64,000 nt of DNA from Verrucomicrobiales bacterium (GCA_012960505.1 DUBC01000036.1:62001-126000); one strand, 5' to 3'. Positions 1 to 9,690 are shown, counted from the first letter of the stretch. Made by a program: numbers and translations. The notes: generated by a model not told the origin, from the sequence alone.

Positions 1-1149
1 GACCCAAGGGTCCAGAGATTCAAGGATGGTACTTAGTTCCTTGATTCTTTCACCAATTTCTGGATCAGTTGAAATTTTTAGAGATGCGTCATAATCTGTG
101 GGATAGTTGTCATTTAAAATTGGCTCTAGTATTTTTTCTATTTCTGAGAGGTGCTGGACCCTAGGTTGGGTCAAGGAGATTACCTGTTCTGATGCATTGC
201 TTGAGAAGGGGAGAGCCCTTTCAAGGTATTCCTCTTCAGTCAGATCGCTGACATATTGCCCGTTAAGCCATTTACATTTATTCAAATCAAAACGTGAATT
301 GCTTTTGTTTAAATGGTCAAAGTCGAACAGTTCAATTATTTCACTCGTGGTTAATTTTTCTCTATCGTCTTTTGGAGACCAGCCAAGTAATGCAATGTAA
401 TTTGTTACGGATTCTGCTAAGAAGCCTTCATTTTTGTACCATTCGATTCCTGCTCCAGCATCCCTTTTGCTCATCTTGGAACCATCTTCATTCAATATTA
501 GAGGAATGTGTGCAAAGATCGGAGCGGGGCACTTTATGGCGTTAAACAAAGCGACATGCTTTGGAGTATTGGATAGATGGTCTTCTCCTCTCAAGACATG
601 AGAGATGTTCATTTCAATATCATCAATGACGTTAACGAAATGAAACAAAAAGGTCCCATCAGGTCTCCGGATTATGAAATCCGGATTCGCTTCAATTTCT
701 ATTCCCTTTTCTTTGTCCCAGGCACGATTGCCCGTCGTACTTAAATTAATAGTTTGAGGTCCACAAATTTCATCATGAAACTCAACGTCGGAAATTGGGA
801 CCTTGAAACGGATCGCTCCATTATCTTCATATACTAGATCAGAGTCTTCTAATCTCTTGAGGTATTCCTCATAAACACTTTGGCGCTGGCTCTGATAGAA
901 GGGCCCATCGCCACTTTCTTTTCCTGGGCCTTCGTCCCAGTCCAGATTGAGCCATTTCAAGCCATTTAATATTTCGTCACATGATTCATCCGTGTTCCGT
1001 TCATGGTCAGTGTCTTCTATCCGAAGAATGAACTCTCCATCATTGTGCTTAGCGTAAAGCCAATTAAATAATGCAGTGCGAGCCCCTCCAACATGAAGAT
1101 ATCCTGTAGGAGAAGGGGCAAATCTTGTTCTAATTTTAGAGGATTCCAT
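1..1149 (-). CDS. gltX: glutamyl-tRNA synthetase, 3' end cut by window edge
   Basis: Class I aminoacyl-tRNA synthetase that charges tRNA-Glu with glutamate in the cytoplasm. The start is the ATG complementary to 1147-1149, and 383 codons are visible before the left edge. The protein opens with RTRFAPSPTGYLHVGGARTA, which contains the HIGH-type ATP-binding signature, and later shows GSKMSKRDAG, the KMSKS-type loop. The segment between them is clearly GltX-like, including HVLRGEDHLSNT and the acidic EDTD region. Only the C-terminal anticodon-binding part is missing, because of the window boundary. It is divergent from the symporter gene at 1263, with 113 bp between them to hold both promoters. 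GlnRS is unlikely because the insertions match GltX. Identity is very secure. Confidence 0.95.
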   Translation of the reverse strand, partial: MESSKIRTRFAPSPTGYLHVGGARTALFNWLYAKHNDGEFILRIEDTDHERNTDESCDEILNGLKWLNLDWDEGPGKESGDGPFYQSQRQSVYEEYLKRLEDSDLVYEDNGAIRFKVPISDVEFHDEICGPQTINLSTTGNRAWDKEKGIEIEANPDFIIRRPDGTFLFHFVNVIDDIEMNISHVLRGEDHLSNTPKHVALFNAIKCPAPIFAHIPLILNEDGSKMSKRDAGAGIEWYKNEGFLAESVTNYIALLGWSPKDDREKLTTSEIIELFDFDHLNKSNSRFDLNKCKWLNGQYVSDLTEEEYLERALPFSSNASEQVISLTQPRVQHLSEIEKILEPILNDNYPTDYDASLKISTDPEIGERIKELSTILESLDPWV

Positions 1150-1262
1150 TTTTGGTTTGTGTCATGATGCTATCAGCATTGGCTCAGGTCAAAAGGAACT
1201 GTTTGAATAAACATAAGTTTTCTTCTTTTGAGTCTTACTCAGGCAGAGTTATGGTATGAGTC

Positions 1263-2615
1263 ATGTTCAAGTTAAAGTTGCACTGGCAGATTTTAATAGC
1301 TCTTCTTTTTGGCCTTATTGCAGGGACCCTCATTCAACGTGAGTTTGGTTTGCATGCAAAGGAGACTGTTTATGTTGGCATACTAAAGTTTCTTGGCAAT
1401 ACGGTTTTTATAGGCCTCCTGAAGATGGTGATCGTGCCTCTCATATTCTCTTCTATCGTGGCAGGGATTGCTGGGAGGAAGAAGTCAGGGGGATTTGGGC
1501 GTCTGGGACTAAAAACGTTGGGATATTATATGCTGACGAGTTCTGTAGCTATTGTGATTGGTCTTTCGGTAGTTAATCTGATGAAACCTGGCCTCGTTGA
1601 TGGCCAGCCAAATCCTGAACTAGTTAAGTTCATGAGTGAGAACAGTGAAGAATTTGAGAAGAAAGGAGCATCGGTCGGCAAGGATGCGACTGGTCTTCAG
1701 GACGAGCCGCATCCTCTTGGAGTCGTGGGTTCTTTGATTGAGAGAATGATTCCTGAAAATGTTTTTCAATCAGCTTCAGATAATGGGGCCATGCTATCTC
1801 TCATATTCATTAGTATACTCACAGCGTTTGGCCTCTTGTCCTTGCAGGGGCAGGCGGCAGAGACTCTCACTGATCTGATCATAGGAGTCAATGAGCTCAT
1901 GATTAAAATAACAGGATGGATCATGAAGCTGGCGCCTCTGGGAGTTTTTGGTCTGATGGGTTGGACCATTTCTCAGACAGGTCCTTCCTTTTTATTCTCT
2001 ATGAGTAAGTACATGTTTTCAGTAATTCTAGCGTTAGGAATACACTTTTTTATCGTCCTTCCTCTGATGCTTCTTTTATTGGCAAAAGTGAATCCTATTA
2101 ATCATTTCTCTGCCATGAAAGAGGCCCTACTCACATCATTTTCAACGGCGTCCTCTTCTGCGACTCTCCCAGTCACTTTGAAGTGCCTTCAGCAGAATGT
2201 AGGAGTCTCAAAGCGCGTCTCAAGTTTTGTTCTTCCTTTGGGTGCTACAGTAAATATGGATGGTACTGCCTTGTACGAATGCGTTGCGGTCCTGTTCATA
2301 GCTCAGGTCATGGGAATCACGTTGGATTTTTCTGCTCAATTATCGATTGTTATTCTGGCTCTTCTTACAAGTATAGGGGTCGCAGGAGTTCCTTCGGCGA
2401 GCTTAGTTGCTATTGTGATTATTCTGCAGAATGTAGAAGCTACTAATGCAAAATTGGAGGGAGCCTTCGCGGCGATCGGAGCAATTTATGCAGTGGATAG
2501 GATCCTAGACATGTGCAGGACAAGCGTGAACGTTTTTAGTGATTCATGCGGGGCCGTGATTGTCGCTAGGAGCGAAGGAGAGAGTTTACTGCTTGGAAGC
2601 CCAGAGCGGAACTGA
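1263..2615 (+). CDS. Na+/H+-dicarboxylate (glutamate/aspartate) symporter
   Basis: Secondary transporter of the DAACS/SLC1 family (GltP, GltT, DctA) in the inner membrane, importing glutamate, aspartate or C4-dicarboxylates with cations. It has 450 residues, normal for the family. It shows the serine-rich hairpin STASSSATLPVT (about residue 297), the cation/substrate motif NMDGTA (about 333), and the TM8 signature DRILDMCRTSVNV (about 415) with the conserved Asp, Arg and Asn. Eight hydrophobic segments and two re-entrant loops fit the fold. An acidic loop near residues 115-150 is longer than in GltP. The exact substrate cannot be decided from sequence. It ends 9 bp before the convergent tatD stop. 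Confidence 0.9.
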   Translation: MFKLKLHWQILIALLFGLIAGTLIQREFGLHAKETVYVGILKFLGNTVFIGLLKMVIVPLIFSSIVAGIAGRKKSGGFGRLGLKTLGYYMLTSSVAIVIGLSVVNLMKPGLVDGQPNPELVKFMSENSEEFEKKGASVGKDATGLQDEPHPLGVVGSLIERMIPENVFQSASDNGAMLSLIFISILTAFGLLSLQGQAAETLTDLIIGVNELMIKITGWIMKLAPLGVFGLMGWTISQTGPSFLFSMSKYMFSVILALGIHFFIVLPLMLLLLAKVNPINHFSAMKEALLTSFSTASSSATLPVTLKCLQQNVGVSKRVSSFVLPLGATVNMDGTALYECVAVLFIAQVMGITLDFSAQLSIVILALLTSIGVAGVPSASLVAIVIILQNVEATNAKLEGAFAAIGAIYAVDRILDMCRTSVNVFSDSCGAVIVARSEGESLLLGSPERN

Positions 2616-2624
2616 TTGGATCTC

Positions 2625-3422
2625 TCAGAATCGGAAAAATGAATCTGCTGTCTCGCTTGTTTTTTCTGAGAGGCTCTTTATTGAGGTTTCTCTTAGATCT
2701 GCAATGAATTGAGCAGTGGTCATTGCGTGTGAAGGTTCGCAGCGCTTGCCTCTGAATGGGACCGGAGCAAGGTAAGGGGAATCAGTTTCGATCATGAAAG
2801 AATTGACTGGACAGGATTTCGCGCATTGTTGGATTTCAGATGCGTTCTTGAAAGTTACGATGCCAGTGAAAGAGATCAAGTGGCCTTGTTCGATCAGAGG
2901 CTTTGCGGATTCCCACGATGAGCTGAAGCAGTGAAAGACTGCTCTTAATTTTCCATGGAATGGGTCGATTATTTTGTTTATGTCCTTCCAGCACTCATCG
3001 CCTCTGTCTCTGTGGTGGATCACAACATTTAGACCAAGCTCGGCTGCCAGTTCTAGTTGAGAATGGAAAAATTCACTTTGAAGGTCCCTATAGGATTGCT
3101 CAGTCCAACCCGAAGGAGCCGGATGAAAGTAATCTAATCCAATTTCTCCGATAGCGGCGACGGATTCTTTTTCGGCTATGTTTCTGATCTCTTGGATCCA
3201 GTTATCATTTGTGATCTCGGTAACGGAGCAGGGATGAATTCCTACTGCTGCGAATACGGAGTCATTATTTTTTGCAATCTCTATGCATCTTGATGAATTC
3301 TCAAGGTCAGTAGAAATTGTCACCATCCTTGATACTTTTGCAGTGACCGCTCGTTCAATGACTTCATCCAGGTCAGAAGAAAAATTCTCAGAGGCGAGAT
3401 GACAATGTGAATCAGTAAGCAT
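2625..3422 (-). CDS. tatD: TatD family metal-dependent hydrolase (DNase)
   Basis: TIM-barrel metallohydrolase of the TatD/YcfH/YjjV family, 265 residues, typical length. The protein begins MLTDSHCHLAS, giving the HxH metal pair, and has GEIGLDYF (metal Glu), VIHHRD and FHCFSSS for further ligands, and ETDSPYLAP near the C-terminus (metal Asp). Family members have 3'-5' exonuclease activity on DNA or RNA; the physiological role is unsettled. It is the last gene of a minus-strand run after fabH, with 29 bp between, and is probably co-transcribed with it. Which TatD paralogue it is cannot be told from sequence alone. Confidence 0.9.
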   Translation of the reverse strand: MLTDSHCHLASENFSSDLDEVIERAVTAKVSRMVTISTDLENSSRCIEIAKNNDSVFAAVGIHPCSVTEITNDNWIQEIRNIAEKESVAAIGEIGLDYFHPAPSGWTEQSYRDLQSEFFHSQLELAAELGLNVVIHHRDRGDECWKDINKIIDPFHGKLRAVFHCFSSSWESAKPLIEQGHLISFTGIVTFKNASEIQQCAKSCPVNSFMIETDSPYLAPVPFRGKRCEPSHAMTTAQFIADLRETSIKSLSEKTSETADSFFRF

Positions 3423-3451
3423 CTTGGCTCATGTGGTTAACGACTAATTGG

Positions 3452-4444
3452 TTACCATTTTAATAAGTAGCTGGCCCACGTGAGTCCGGCTCCAAATGCA
3501 ACTAGCAGGACAATGTCCCCTTCATTAATAGATTTCGTTTTATTGGCTTCATCCAAAGCAATTGCAATGGCTGCGGCTGAGGTGTTTCCATATTTTGTTA
3601 AGTTAATGAAGGTCTTTTCTTTTGGAATGCTCATTCGATCTGTAATGGCTTCGATGATTCTTAGATTGGCTTGGTGAGGAATTACCATGTCCACATCCTC
3701 AGAGCTTAATCCATATTTTTGCAAAGCATCCTCGGCCGCGCGTCTCATGGCATTGACCGCATATTTGTAAACTTCACGCCCTTGCATGCGAATCGTATTA
3801 AGTTTCTGGTCAGCATTTTCTAGAGTTATTGGGCATGCTGAACCGCCCCCTGGCACATGCAGGATATCAGTTTGCCTGCCATCGCTGCCTAACGAAGAGG
3901 AAAGGAGTTTTCGTCCCTTGTCATTATTTTCGTCGATCGTAAGAATGACCGATCCTGCACCATCTCCAAAAAGAACGCACGTGTTCCTATCTTCCCAATC
4001 GACCATACTGCTGAGCTTTTCAGCACCAATAATTAGAGCGGTTTTCCGTTGCCCGCTGAGGATAAGACTTTCTGCTATTTGCATAGCATAGAGGAACCCT
4101 GAGCATGCTGCAGAAACGTCAAAGCACAAAGAGTTAGTGGCTTCAATGTTTTTTTGCACGTAACAAGCCGTTGCAGGAAAGAATGCATCAGGGGATATGG
4201 TCGCAACAATGATAAGATCTATGTCTTCGCCACTAACATTAGCATCCTCCATGGCGGCTTTTGCGGCTTCTGTTGCCAGATCACTAGTCGATTGTGTGTC
4301 TGAGGCGATGCGCCGCTCTTTGATGCCTGTTCTGCTCCTTATCCATTCATCGGAAGTGTCAACGATTGCTTCCAACTCATGATTGGTTAATATTTTTTCT
4401 GGAACATAGCTTCCGGTTCCAGATATTGTGACGGAGTGGGCCAT
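3452..4444 (-). CDS. fabH: beta-ketoacyl-ACP synthase III
   Basis: Starts fatty-acid synthesis by condensing acetyl-CoA with malonyl-ACP. The 330-residue thiolase-fold protein carries the full Cys-His-Asn triad: Cys114 in VSAACSGFLYAMQ, His257 in VIPHQANLR, and Asn287 in NLTKYGNTSAAAI. The N-terminus ITGTGSYVPEKILTN-like pattern and DTSDEWIRSRTGIKERR are classical FabH. It lies 20 bp downstream of plsX in the conserved yceD-rpmF-plsX-fabH order, supporting assignment as FabH rather than a secondary-metabolism KAS III. Translation probably starts at the ATG complementary to 4442-4444. Confidence 0.96.
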   Translation of the reverse strand: MAHSVTISGTGSYVPEKILTNHELEAIVDTSDEWIRSRTGIKERRIASDTQSTSDLATEAAKAAMEDANVSGEDIDLIIVATISPDAFFPATACYVQKNIEATNSLCFDVSAACSGFLYAMQIAESLILSGQRKTALIIGAEKLSSMVDWEDRNTCVLFGDGAGSVILTIDENNDKGRKLLSSSLGSDGRQTDILHVPGGGSACPITLENADQKLNTIRMQGREVYKYAVNAMRRAAEDALQKYGLSSEDVDMVIPHQANLRIIEAITDRMSIPKEKTFINLTKYGNTSAAAIAIALDEANKTKSINEGDIVLLVAFGAGLTWASYLLKW

Positions 4445-4464
4445 ATCGTGTCTAATGATAATGA

Positions 4465-5478
4465 TTAGACGGGTGAAGGAAAGCTGAGTTTTTCTATTTC
4501 TTCTTCGATGTGTGGATTGATTCGCCGAGTGATGGATTCAGCTGCTACCCTGATAGCATTTTTGATTGCAAGTGGAGAGCTTCCTCCGTGCGCAATTATG
4601 CATACGCCATTAGTTCCCAGGAGAGGACTGCCTCCATATTCCTCATAGCTTCCACGTGCCATCGCTGCCTTAAATGCAGGCTTCACTAGTGCTCCTCCTA
4701 TTTTTCCTAATGTATTCTTTTGGATTTCCTCACTGATCCATTTTGCCACGGCCTTGGCGGCTGCTTCACAAGTTTTCAAAACGATATTTCCAGTAAATCC
4801 ATCGCAGATAACCACATCAACTTCTTTTGAGAAAAGGTCATGGCCCTCGATGTTGCCGATGAAGTTCAAGTTACTTTCCTTCAGAAGCCCAAAGACTTCT
4901 CTAGTGAATGAGGTTCCTTTTTCTTCTTCTGCCCCATTTGACATTAGTCCGATCTTAGGATTTTTCTTATCATGGACATAGCTCGAATATACGGATCCCA
5001 TGACCGCGTACTGAAGCAGATGACGTGGCTTTGCTTCCGGATTTGCTCCGGCGTCCATTATATAGGATATTCCGTATTCATTAGGTATGGGGGATGCAAT
5101 GCCTGCTCGGTCTATCCCATTTAGATTTCTTAGTTTTAACGTTGCTGCGGTAACAGCAGCTCCAGTGTTTCCTGCGCTGACGACGGCTTCGCAGGTGCCA
5201 TTTTTTACTAGATCTGTTGCGACGCTGATAGAAGAATCTTTTTTTCTACGGATGGCTTTTGCTGGAGACTCATTCATCTCAACGATTTCACTCGCATGAG
5301 CTATGGCTATTCTCTCAGTGCTTATGGAATGTTTGTTGAGGGCTTTCTTAATTTTTTCCTGATCACCGACCAAGTAGAGTTCTTTGATGGAAGGTAATGT
5401 CTCGAGGGCCATGCCGGCACCTTTGATATTTGATTCAAGGCCGTCATCGCCTCCCATTGCATCGAGTGCTATTCTCAT
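4465..5478 (-). CDS. plsX: phosphate acyltransferase PlsX
   Basis: Converts acyl-ACP and phosphate to acyl-phosphate, the acyl donor for PlsY in phospholipid synthesis; a peripheral membrane enzyme. It has 337 residues, the usual length. Typical features are the N-terminal ALDAMGGDDG, the VSAGNTGA motif near residue 100, the GFTGNIVLKTCEA segment near 230 and GGSPLLGTNGVCIIAHG near 285. It sits between rpmF and fabH, the standard bacterial arrangement linking lipid and ribosome production. A 145-bp gap separates it from rpmF upstream, so an internal promoter is possible, though none is obvious. Confidence 0.96.
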   Translation of the reverse strand: MRIALDAMGGDDGLESNIKGAGMALETLPSIKELYLVGDQEKIKKALNKHSISTERIAIAHASEIVEMNESPAKAIRRKKDSSISVATDLVKNGTCEAVVSAGNTGAAVTAATLKLRNLNGIDRAGIASPIPNEYGISYIMDAGANPEAKPRHLLQYAVMGSVYSSYVHDKKNPKIGLMSNGAEEEKGTSFTREVFGLLKESNLNFIGNIEGHDLFSKEVDVVICDGFTGNIVLKTCEAAAKAVAKWISEEIQKNTLGKIGGALVKPAFKAAMARGSYEEYGGSPLLGTNGVCIIAHGGSSPLAIKNAIRVAAESITRRINPHIEEEIEKLSFPSPV

Positions 5479-5623
5479 CCTTTTATAATTATATCGAGCC
5501 GTACTTAGTGCCCGAGGTATAATCTAAATCCTTACTGGACACAGGTTACTGAGTCAAAAGGAAAGCTCTGCTGGAGAAACTTAGAATTAACCTGAATGCT
5601 TATTTATTGAAGGGAGGTTTTTT

Positions 5624-5806
5624 CTAGAAAGAGTCTATAACTAGTACCTGACGGTTACGATAGAAGCCGCAATTAGGACAAGCTATGTGTGAAGGTGTCA
5701 CTTCCTGACATTGGGCACATTTATTGAGTTTTGGGGCCCGCCAGCGATTTGCTCCTCTTCTCATGCGGGATTTCATTAAGGATGTGCGACTTTTAGGGAC
5801 TGCCAT
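5624..5806 (-). CDS. rpmF: 50S ribosomal protein bL32 (zinc-binding form)
   Basis: Small basic protein of the large ribosomal subunit, 60 residues. It opens MAVPKSRTS, the family signature, and has two CxxC pairs (Cys30/Cys33 and Cys43/Cys46) that form a zinc ribbon, so this is the C+ form. The stop-to-start gap to yceD is 13 bp, so the two are one transcript. This contrasts with L33 and S18 near 60.4 kb, which lack zinc ligands. Confidence 0.96.
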   Translation of the reverse strand: MAVPKSRTSLMKSRMRRGANRWRAPKLNKCAQCQEVTPSHIACPNCGFYRNRQVLVIDSF

Positions 5807-5819
5807 AATGGAAAATGAG

Positions 5820-6305
5820 TTAATCGAGATTTAATTTATTTAGTTCTTCCCAGTCTTTGAGTAGTGATTTTTTCGCTTCTTTAATTTCTATTTCTTCAAA
5901 ATCACCCTCAGTGTTAAATTTCCCTGAAGCTGGACATTTCCTGTTATTTTCTTCGCCTTCTTCGCAATTTGGGAAACTTGGAAGGGCGAGGAGGATATCT
6001 TCCCTTATGCTGTTCGTCAAGTCTATCGTGGAATTCCCTTCAATTGGTAAAAGTAGCGAATGTTCAGTCAAATTGACTGAAAATTTGAATGTATCGAGGC
6101 AATGTGGGCACTGAGATGTGAAAGGGGCTAAAAAATCACCTCTGACTAATAAGTTTTCGTCAACGATTGACGCTGCAACCTTAAATTTCAAAGGTCCGGC
6201 ACTTTTAACAATATCTGACTCTGATAATTCCCAAATATCGTCAACGACGTTCCCTTCAATTACTAAAGATTCATTTTCAGGAATTGCTCGAGTATCAATT
6301 GTCAT
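5820..6305 (-). CDS. yceD: YceD/DUF177 family protein, 23S rRNA accumulation factor
   Basis: Member of the DUF177 family, linked in E. coli and plants to 23S rRNA accumulation. It has 161 residues with the conserved CPHC pair near residue 65 and a C-terminal [17 protein letters not shown] region matching the family's usual second Cys pair. It is the first gene of the yceD-rpmF-plsX-fabH-(tatD) run. The AT-rich 182 bp upstream (6306-6487) separates it from the divergent gene at 6488 and should hold promoters for both. Family assignment rests on motif and neighbour order; the molecular role is known only in outline. Confidence 0.85.
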   Translation of the reverse strand: MTIDTRAIPENESLVIEGNVVDDIWELSESDIVKSAGPLKFKVAASIVDENLLVRGDFLAPFTSQCPHCLDTFKFSVNLTEHSLLLPIEGNSTIDLTNSIREDILLALPSFPNCEEGEENNRKCPASGKFNTEGDFEEIEIKEAKKSLLKDWEELNKLNLD

Positions 6306-6487
6306 AATAAGGTGATAAAAATATTGTTAATTGATTAATGCTCAGGGCCCTATCTCAATTTGAGACTATAATTTAAATCGAGCTAGTTTTATTTGTTTAT
6401 GTGGTGATAAAATGTTGAAGCAAAATTGATTTACGATAACGATAGCTGAAATTCAATTAAGCTCAATTATGGTCTGATTGTATTTCA

Positions 6488-7549
6488 ATGATGGACTCAC
6501 CTCAATCCAAAGATCCTCAAAAAGCAGATCCTCTAGCTGATGCATTGGAGCGTCTCGAGCGGTCGGTCGCAAATAGAGAGAAATCGAGAATGGCTTCATT
6601 GGCTGATTCAGGTTCAGATGTTCGTGAAAAACAAGCCGCTAAAGTTACTGAGGGTAACGTTGTTGAATCGGAAGTTAATACTGAAGTGGTTGTTTCAGGC
6701 GATGAGGTTAGTGCTAATGAGCTGAATAAAAAAAATACCCCAAAGAAGAATGGGTCATGGTCCAGAGCAACATTCAATATAATGATTCAACTCTCTTGTG
6801 TTCTTGCCGTCGGGTACTTGTTGTTACCAGTCTTAAAGAAGGACATTCTACAAGATCTATTGATGGCATTAGAGTCTAATCAAAGAGCAGAGTTTGAGGA
6901 GAAGGCTAAGATTACAGAGGAGCTAAATACTATAGGTGAAAGGATAGATTCTTTGTCTGGTGAGTTGAAAAGTATTAATCAGGTAACTCAAGTGTCTGCT
7001 AAAGACGTTTACAAAGAGTTAGTCTATTTGCGTGAAAGAAATAAGCTCATAACATTAGGAGATTCGGCAATTCATAATTCAGATAGAGCGTCCCTCGATC
7101 AATTGCTCAGAGTTTCAGAGGAGAGTGAAGATGATAGATTAAAGACCGGAGCGGCATCAGAGATCCTTAGAGTTAAATTTGCTTACATGAATGGTTTGAG
7201 GAGAGGGACACATACGATTCCGGTGGGCCAATTATTCCCCGATCAAAGCCTCAAGAATGAGACGGAATTGGATACTGATCAGTTGATTGAATTATTGGAT
7301 AACGCTGAAGCGAAAGTCGATAACCGAGTAAGAGCAGCTTATCTGTTAGCAGATAAAAGAAACAGTAAAGCTGTTGACGCGTTAGCTAAAGTGGTCGAGA
7401 CAGATTTGAATTTAGATGTTGTTCGCGAGGCGGCAATGACCTTCAGCGAGATGACTGGATTTAAGAATGAAGACCTCTTTAACACTGACGTGCTGTTGCA
7501 ATGGTGGAGGAATAATTCTGATCAGATAAGGATCATACTAAGCAATTAA
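6488..7549 (+). CDS. hypothetical single-pass membrane protein with HEAT-like C-terminus
   Basis: I do not recognise a named family. The 353-residue protein has a charged, low-complexity N-terminus (about residues 1-95), one transmembrane helix near 97-118 (IMIQLSCVLAVGYLLLPVL), then a predicted coiled coil near 130-185 (EEKAKITEELNTIGERIDSL). The C-terminal part, 200-353, is helical with HEAT-like periodicity (VRAAYLLADKRNSKAVDALA). With no signal peptide, the N-terminus is probably cytoplasmic and the bulk periplasmic. It stands alone on the + strand between two minus-strand groups, 43 bp from the convergent isomerase gene. A scaffold or partner-binding role would fit, but that is a guess. 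Confidence 0.7.
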   Translation: MMDSPQSKDPQKADPLADALERLERSVANREKSRMASLADSGSDVREKQAAKVTEGNVVESEVNTEVVVSGDEVSANELNKKNTPKKNGSWSRATFNIMIQLSCVLAVGYLLLPVLKKDILQDLLMALESNQRAEFEEKAKITEELNTIGERIDSLSGELKSINQVTQVSAKDVYKELVYLRERNKLITLGDSAIHNSDRASLDQLLRVSEESEDDRLKTGAASEILRVKFAYMNGLRRGTHTIPVGQLFPDQSLKNETELDTDQLIELLDNAEAKVDNRVRAAYLLADKRNSKAVDALAKVVETDLNLDVVREAAMTFSEMTGFKNEDLFNTDVLLQWWRNNSDQIRIILSN

Positions 7550-7592
7550 TGCTTAGGGATTAGTAATTTTATTTAGAATTAGCTATTAACGG

Positions 7593-8501
7593 CTAGCTGA
7601 TCTTGGCAATGATGGATTCGAGCTTTTTGCCATATTCAACGTAGCTTTCGAATTGCCGTTTGGCTTTTTCAGCTAAGTCCATTTCTTTGTCAGGCTCTTC
7701 ATGAAAAACGGTCTCGATGTGAGGCTCAATGGAGATATAGCCTTCATAGCCATTCAATTTTAGGTCAGATAGTATTTGTTTTACATTTCCCTGGCCCTCA
7801 CCGGGCATGGTGAATGTGCATTCTTTTGATGAGTCATCCCATGTCCCATCTTTGATATGCACATGAAAAATATGAGGTTTCAGTGCTTCATAAAAATTCC
7901 ATGCGCTCTGACGAGGATATGGTCCTTGAGCAGACCGGTCAGGATTGAAGACTGGATTGCCTGTATCAAACACCCATTTCATATCTGGTATTTCCCGTTG
8001 CAATTCGAGTGCATGTGTAATGCTCATGCCGCCGTAGTTCATGCAATTTTCATGAACTGATATAATCCCTTCGTTTTGAAAATCCGATATTATTTTCTTT
8101 AACCTTTTGATCCTTTCTTCGAAAAGCTGTTCAGGTAAATCATTTTCTGTTCCGTCTTCGAGGATTGCATAACTCATTATCCTGACAATTTTTGAGTCGA
8201 GTAGCTTCATCCTAGTAATGCATCTGGAGACTTCTCCTTCAGTGATGTCGAAAGGATCATTGATGGAATGAGCCCAGTTCCCAATCGTTGACCCTATTCC
8301 GCAAACTCCTATTCCTGCTTCTTTGAATTTTTGAGCGGCCAGGTTAAACGCTTCTTCAGGAATTTCGTGTATGCTTCCTTTTTCAAACCCATCAACTTTA
8401 ACAAATCTGGCTTCGATATGGTCCCAGCCTAATGCGTTAGTCGCTTCGATCTGGGCGTCTACGGTTTCTCCTGCTTCGTCAGCAATTCCTGTCAGTTTCA
8501 T
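7593..8501 (-). CDS. sugar phosphate isomerase/epimerase (AP endonuclease family 2 fold)
   Basis: TIM-barrel enzyme of the xylose-isomerase-like family, 302 residues. It shows the metal-site features expected for isomerases and epimerases: SVHENCMNYGG near residue 153, WVFDTGNPV near 180, HVHIKDGTW near 218 and YISIEPH near 258. The start ATG overlaps the stop of the upstream Gfo/Idh gene by 4 nt, so the two are translationally coupled and likely act on the same sugar or inositol-type substrate. Such pairs are common in PVC bacteria. The substrate cannot be named. No signal peptide, so cytoplasmic. Confidence 0.85.
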   Translation of the reverse strand: MKLTGIADEAGETVDAQIEATNALGWDHIEARFVKVDGFEKGSIHEIPEEAFNLAAQKFKEAGIGVCGIGSTIGNWAHSINDPFDITEGEVSRCITRMKLLDSKIVRIMSYAILEDGTENDLPEQLFEERIKRLKKIISDFQNEGIISVHENCMNYGGMSITHALELQREIPDMKWVFDTGNPVFNPDRSAQGPYPRQSAWNFYEALKPHIFHVHIKDGTWDDSSKECTFTMPGEGQGNVKQILSDLKLNGYEGYISIEPHIETVFHEEPDKEMDLAEKAKRQFESYVEYGKKLESIIAKIS

Positions 8502-9667
8502 GTTTTATTGGATTTCGCAAAGTCATCTGCCGAGGCCATTGATTGGGCGTCAATTTTCTTCTTTTGGAAAGTAGAGTTGTCACCTTTTTCTTTCAGGATT
8601 GATGCATATTTAGAAGCATCCATTGGCAACTCAATGGTTTTACCTTTCCACGCAGAAAGTAATGATGCGTTCGCTAACTCAACGCTGTTAATGCCTTCCA
8701 TGGCTGGCGATATCAGTTCTTCACCTTCACGGATAGAATTGATGAAGTTCTGTATTATTTCAATGTGTTGGCCGCCCCTGCCTTCGATTGGAATGTTGAC
8801 AATGGACGTCTCAGGTTTTGAGAATCCGGACATGGAATTGGCGCTAAATTCTGAGCTGGTTACTTCATTTTTGTTCCATAGAATGTTATTTTCTTCAACT
8901 GTCACTACGCCTTGATCAGCTATGACTTCGAGTCTGTTCACTCCAGGAGCTTCTCCTGTAGAAGTGATGAATGTTGCATTCTTTCCATCATTGTATTGAA
9001 ACAAAAGAGTCGCATCATCTTCGACTTCGATTTGATGGTAGCGTCCGAATCCTAGGAATCCGGTGACGCGTTGGGGCATTCCAAATAACCATTGAAACAG
9101 GTCAAGGTTGTGCGGGCACTGGTTAAGAAGAACTCCTCCACCTTCTCCTTTCCACGTGGCTCTCCATCCGCCCATGGCGTAATAGTATTCGGTCCTGAAC
9201 CAATCCGTGACGGACCAATGGACGCGCCTTATCTCGCCGAGTTGGTTAGTATCAATTAAGTCCTTTAATGTTGTGTAATGAGGGTCTGTGCGCTGATTAA
9301 ACATTGCGGCGAAGACTCTTTTCATTCCTGTGTCCTTGTAGGACTGAATGAGTGCTTGGCAATCAGCTTTATCAACGGCTAGAGGTTTTTCCATTAGAAC
9401 ATGAAGATCGGCTTCTAAAGCTTTGATTCCAATTTTTCGGTGCGATGGGTGAGGCGTGCAGATATGAATAGCATCTATTTCTCCAGACTGAATCATTTCA
9501 TCAACGTCAGTGAACTGTGCTTCCCCATCACGCTTCTCTGGGAGGCTTTCGAGAATGTCGCAGATAGCGGTTAGTGAGAGTCCCTCAATTTTCCCATCCA
9601 AGATGCTCTGTCTGTGAGCTCTTCCCATATTGCCTAATCCGACAATGCCGTAACGTATATTTTCCAT
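8498..9667 (-). CDS. Gfo/Idh/MocA family NAD(P)-dependent oxidoreductase
   Basis: Oxidoreductase with an N-terminal Rossmann fold and C-terminal substrate domain, 389 residues. Visible motifs are GIVGLGNMGRAH (residues 8-19; dinucleotide binding), CTPHPSHRKIG and MEKPLAVDKADC, where the EKP lysine is the usual catalytic residue. The region WRATWKGEGGGVLLNQCPH carries the His/Asp-type active-site segment. It is the first gene of a two-gene operon with the isomerase at 7593-8501 (4-nt overlap). Sugar or inositol oxidation is likely; the exact substrate is unknown. It lacks a Tat or Sec signal, unlike the paralogue at 26266. Confidence 0.9.
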   Translation of the reverse strand: MENIRYGIVGLGNMGRAHRQSILDGKIEGLSLTAICDILESLPEKRDGEAQFTDVDEMIQSGEIDAIHICTPHPSHRKIGIKALEADLHVLMEKPLAVDKADCQALIQSYKDTGMKRVFAAMFNQRTDPHYTTLKDLIDTNQLGEIRRVHWSVTDWFRTEYYYAMGGWRATWKGEGGGVLLNQCPHNLDLFQWLFGMPQRVTGFLGFGRYHQIEVEDDATLLFQYNDGKNATFITSTGEAPGVNRLEVIADQGVVTVEENNILWNKNEVTSSEFSANSMSGFSKPETSIVNIPIEGRGGQHIEIIQNFINSIREGEELISPAMEGINSVELANASLLSAWKGKTIELPMDASKYASILKEKGDNSTFQKKKIDAQSMASADDFAKSNKT

Positions 9668-9690
9668 AGCTATACTCTTTTTGTAATTAA

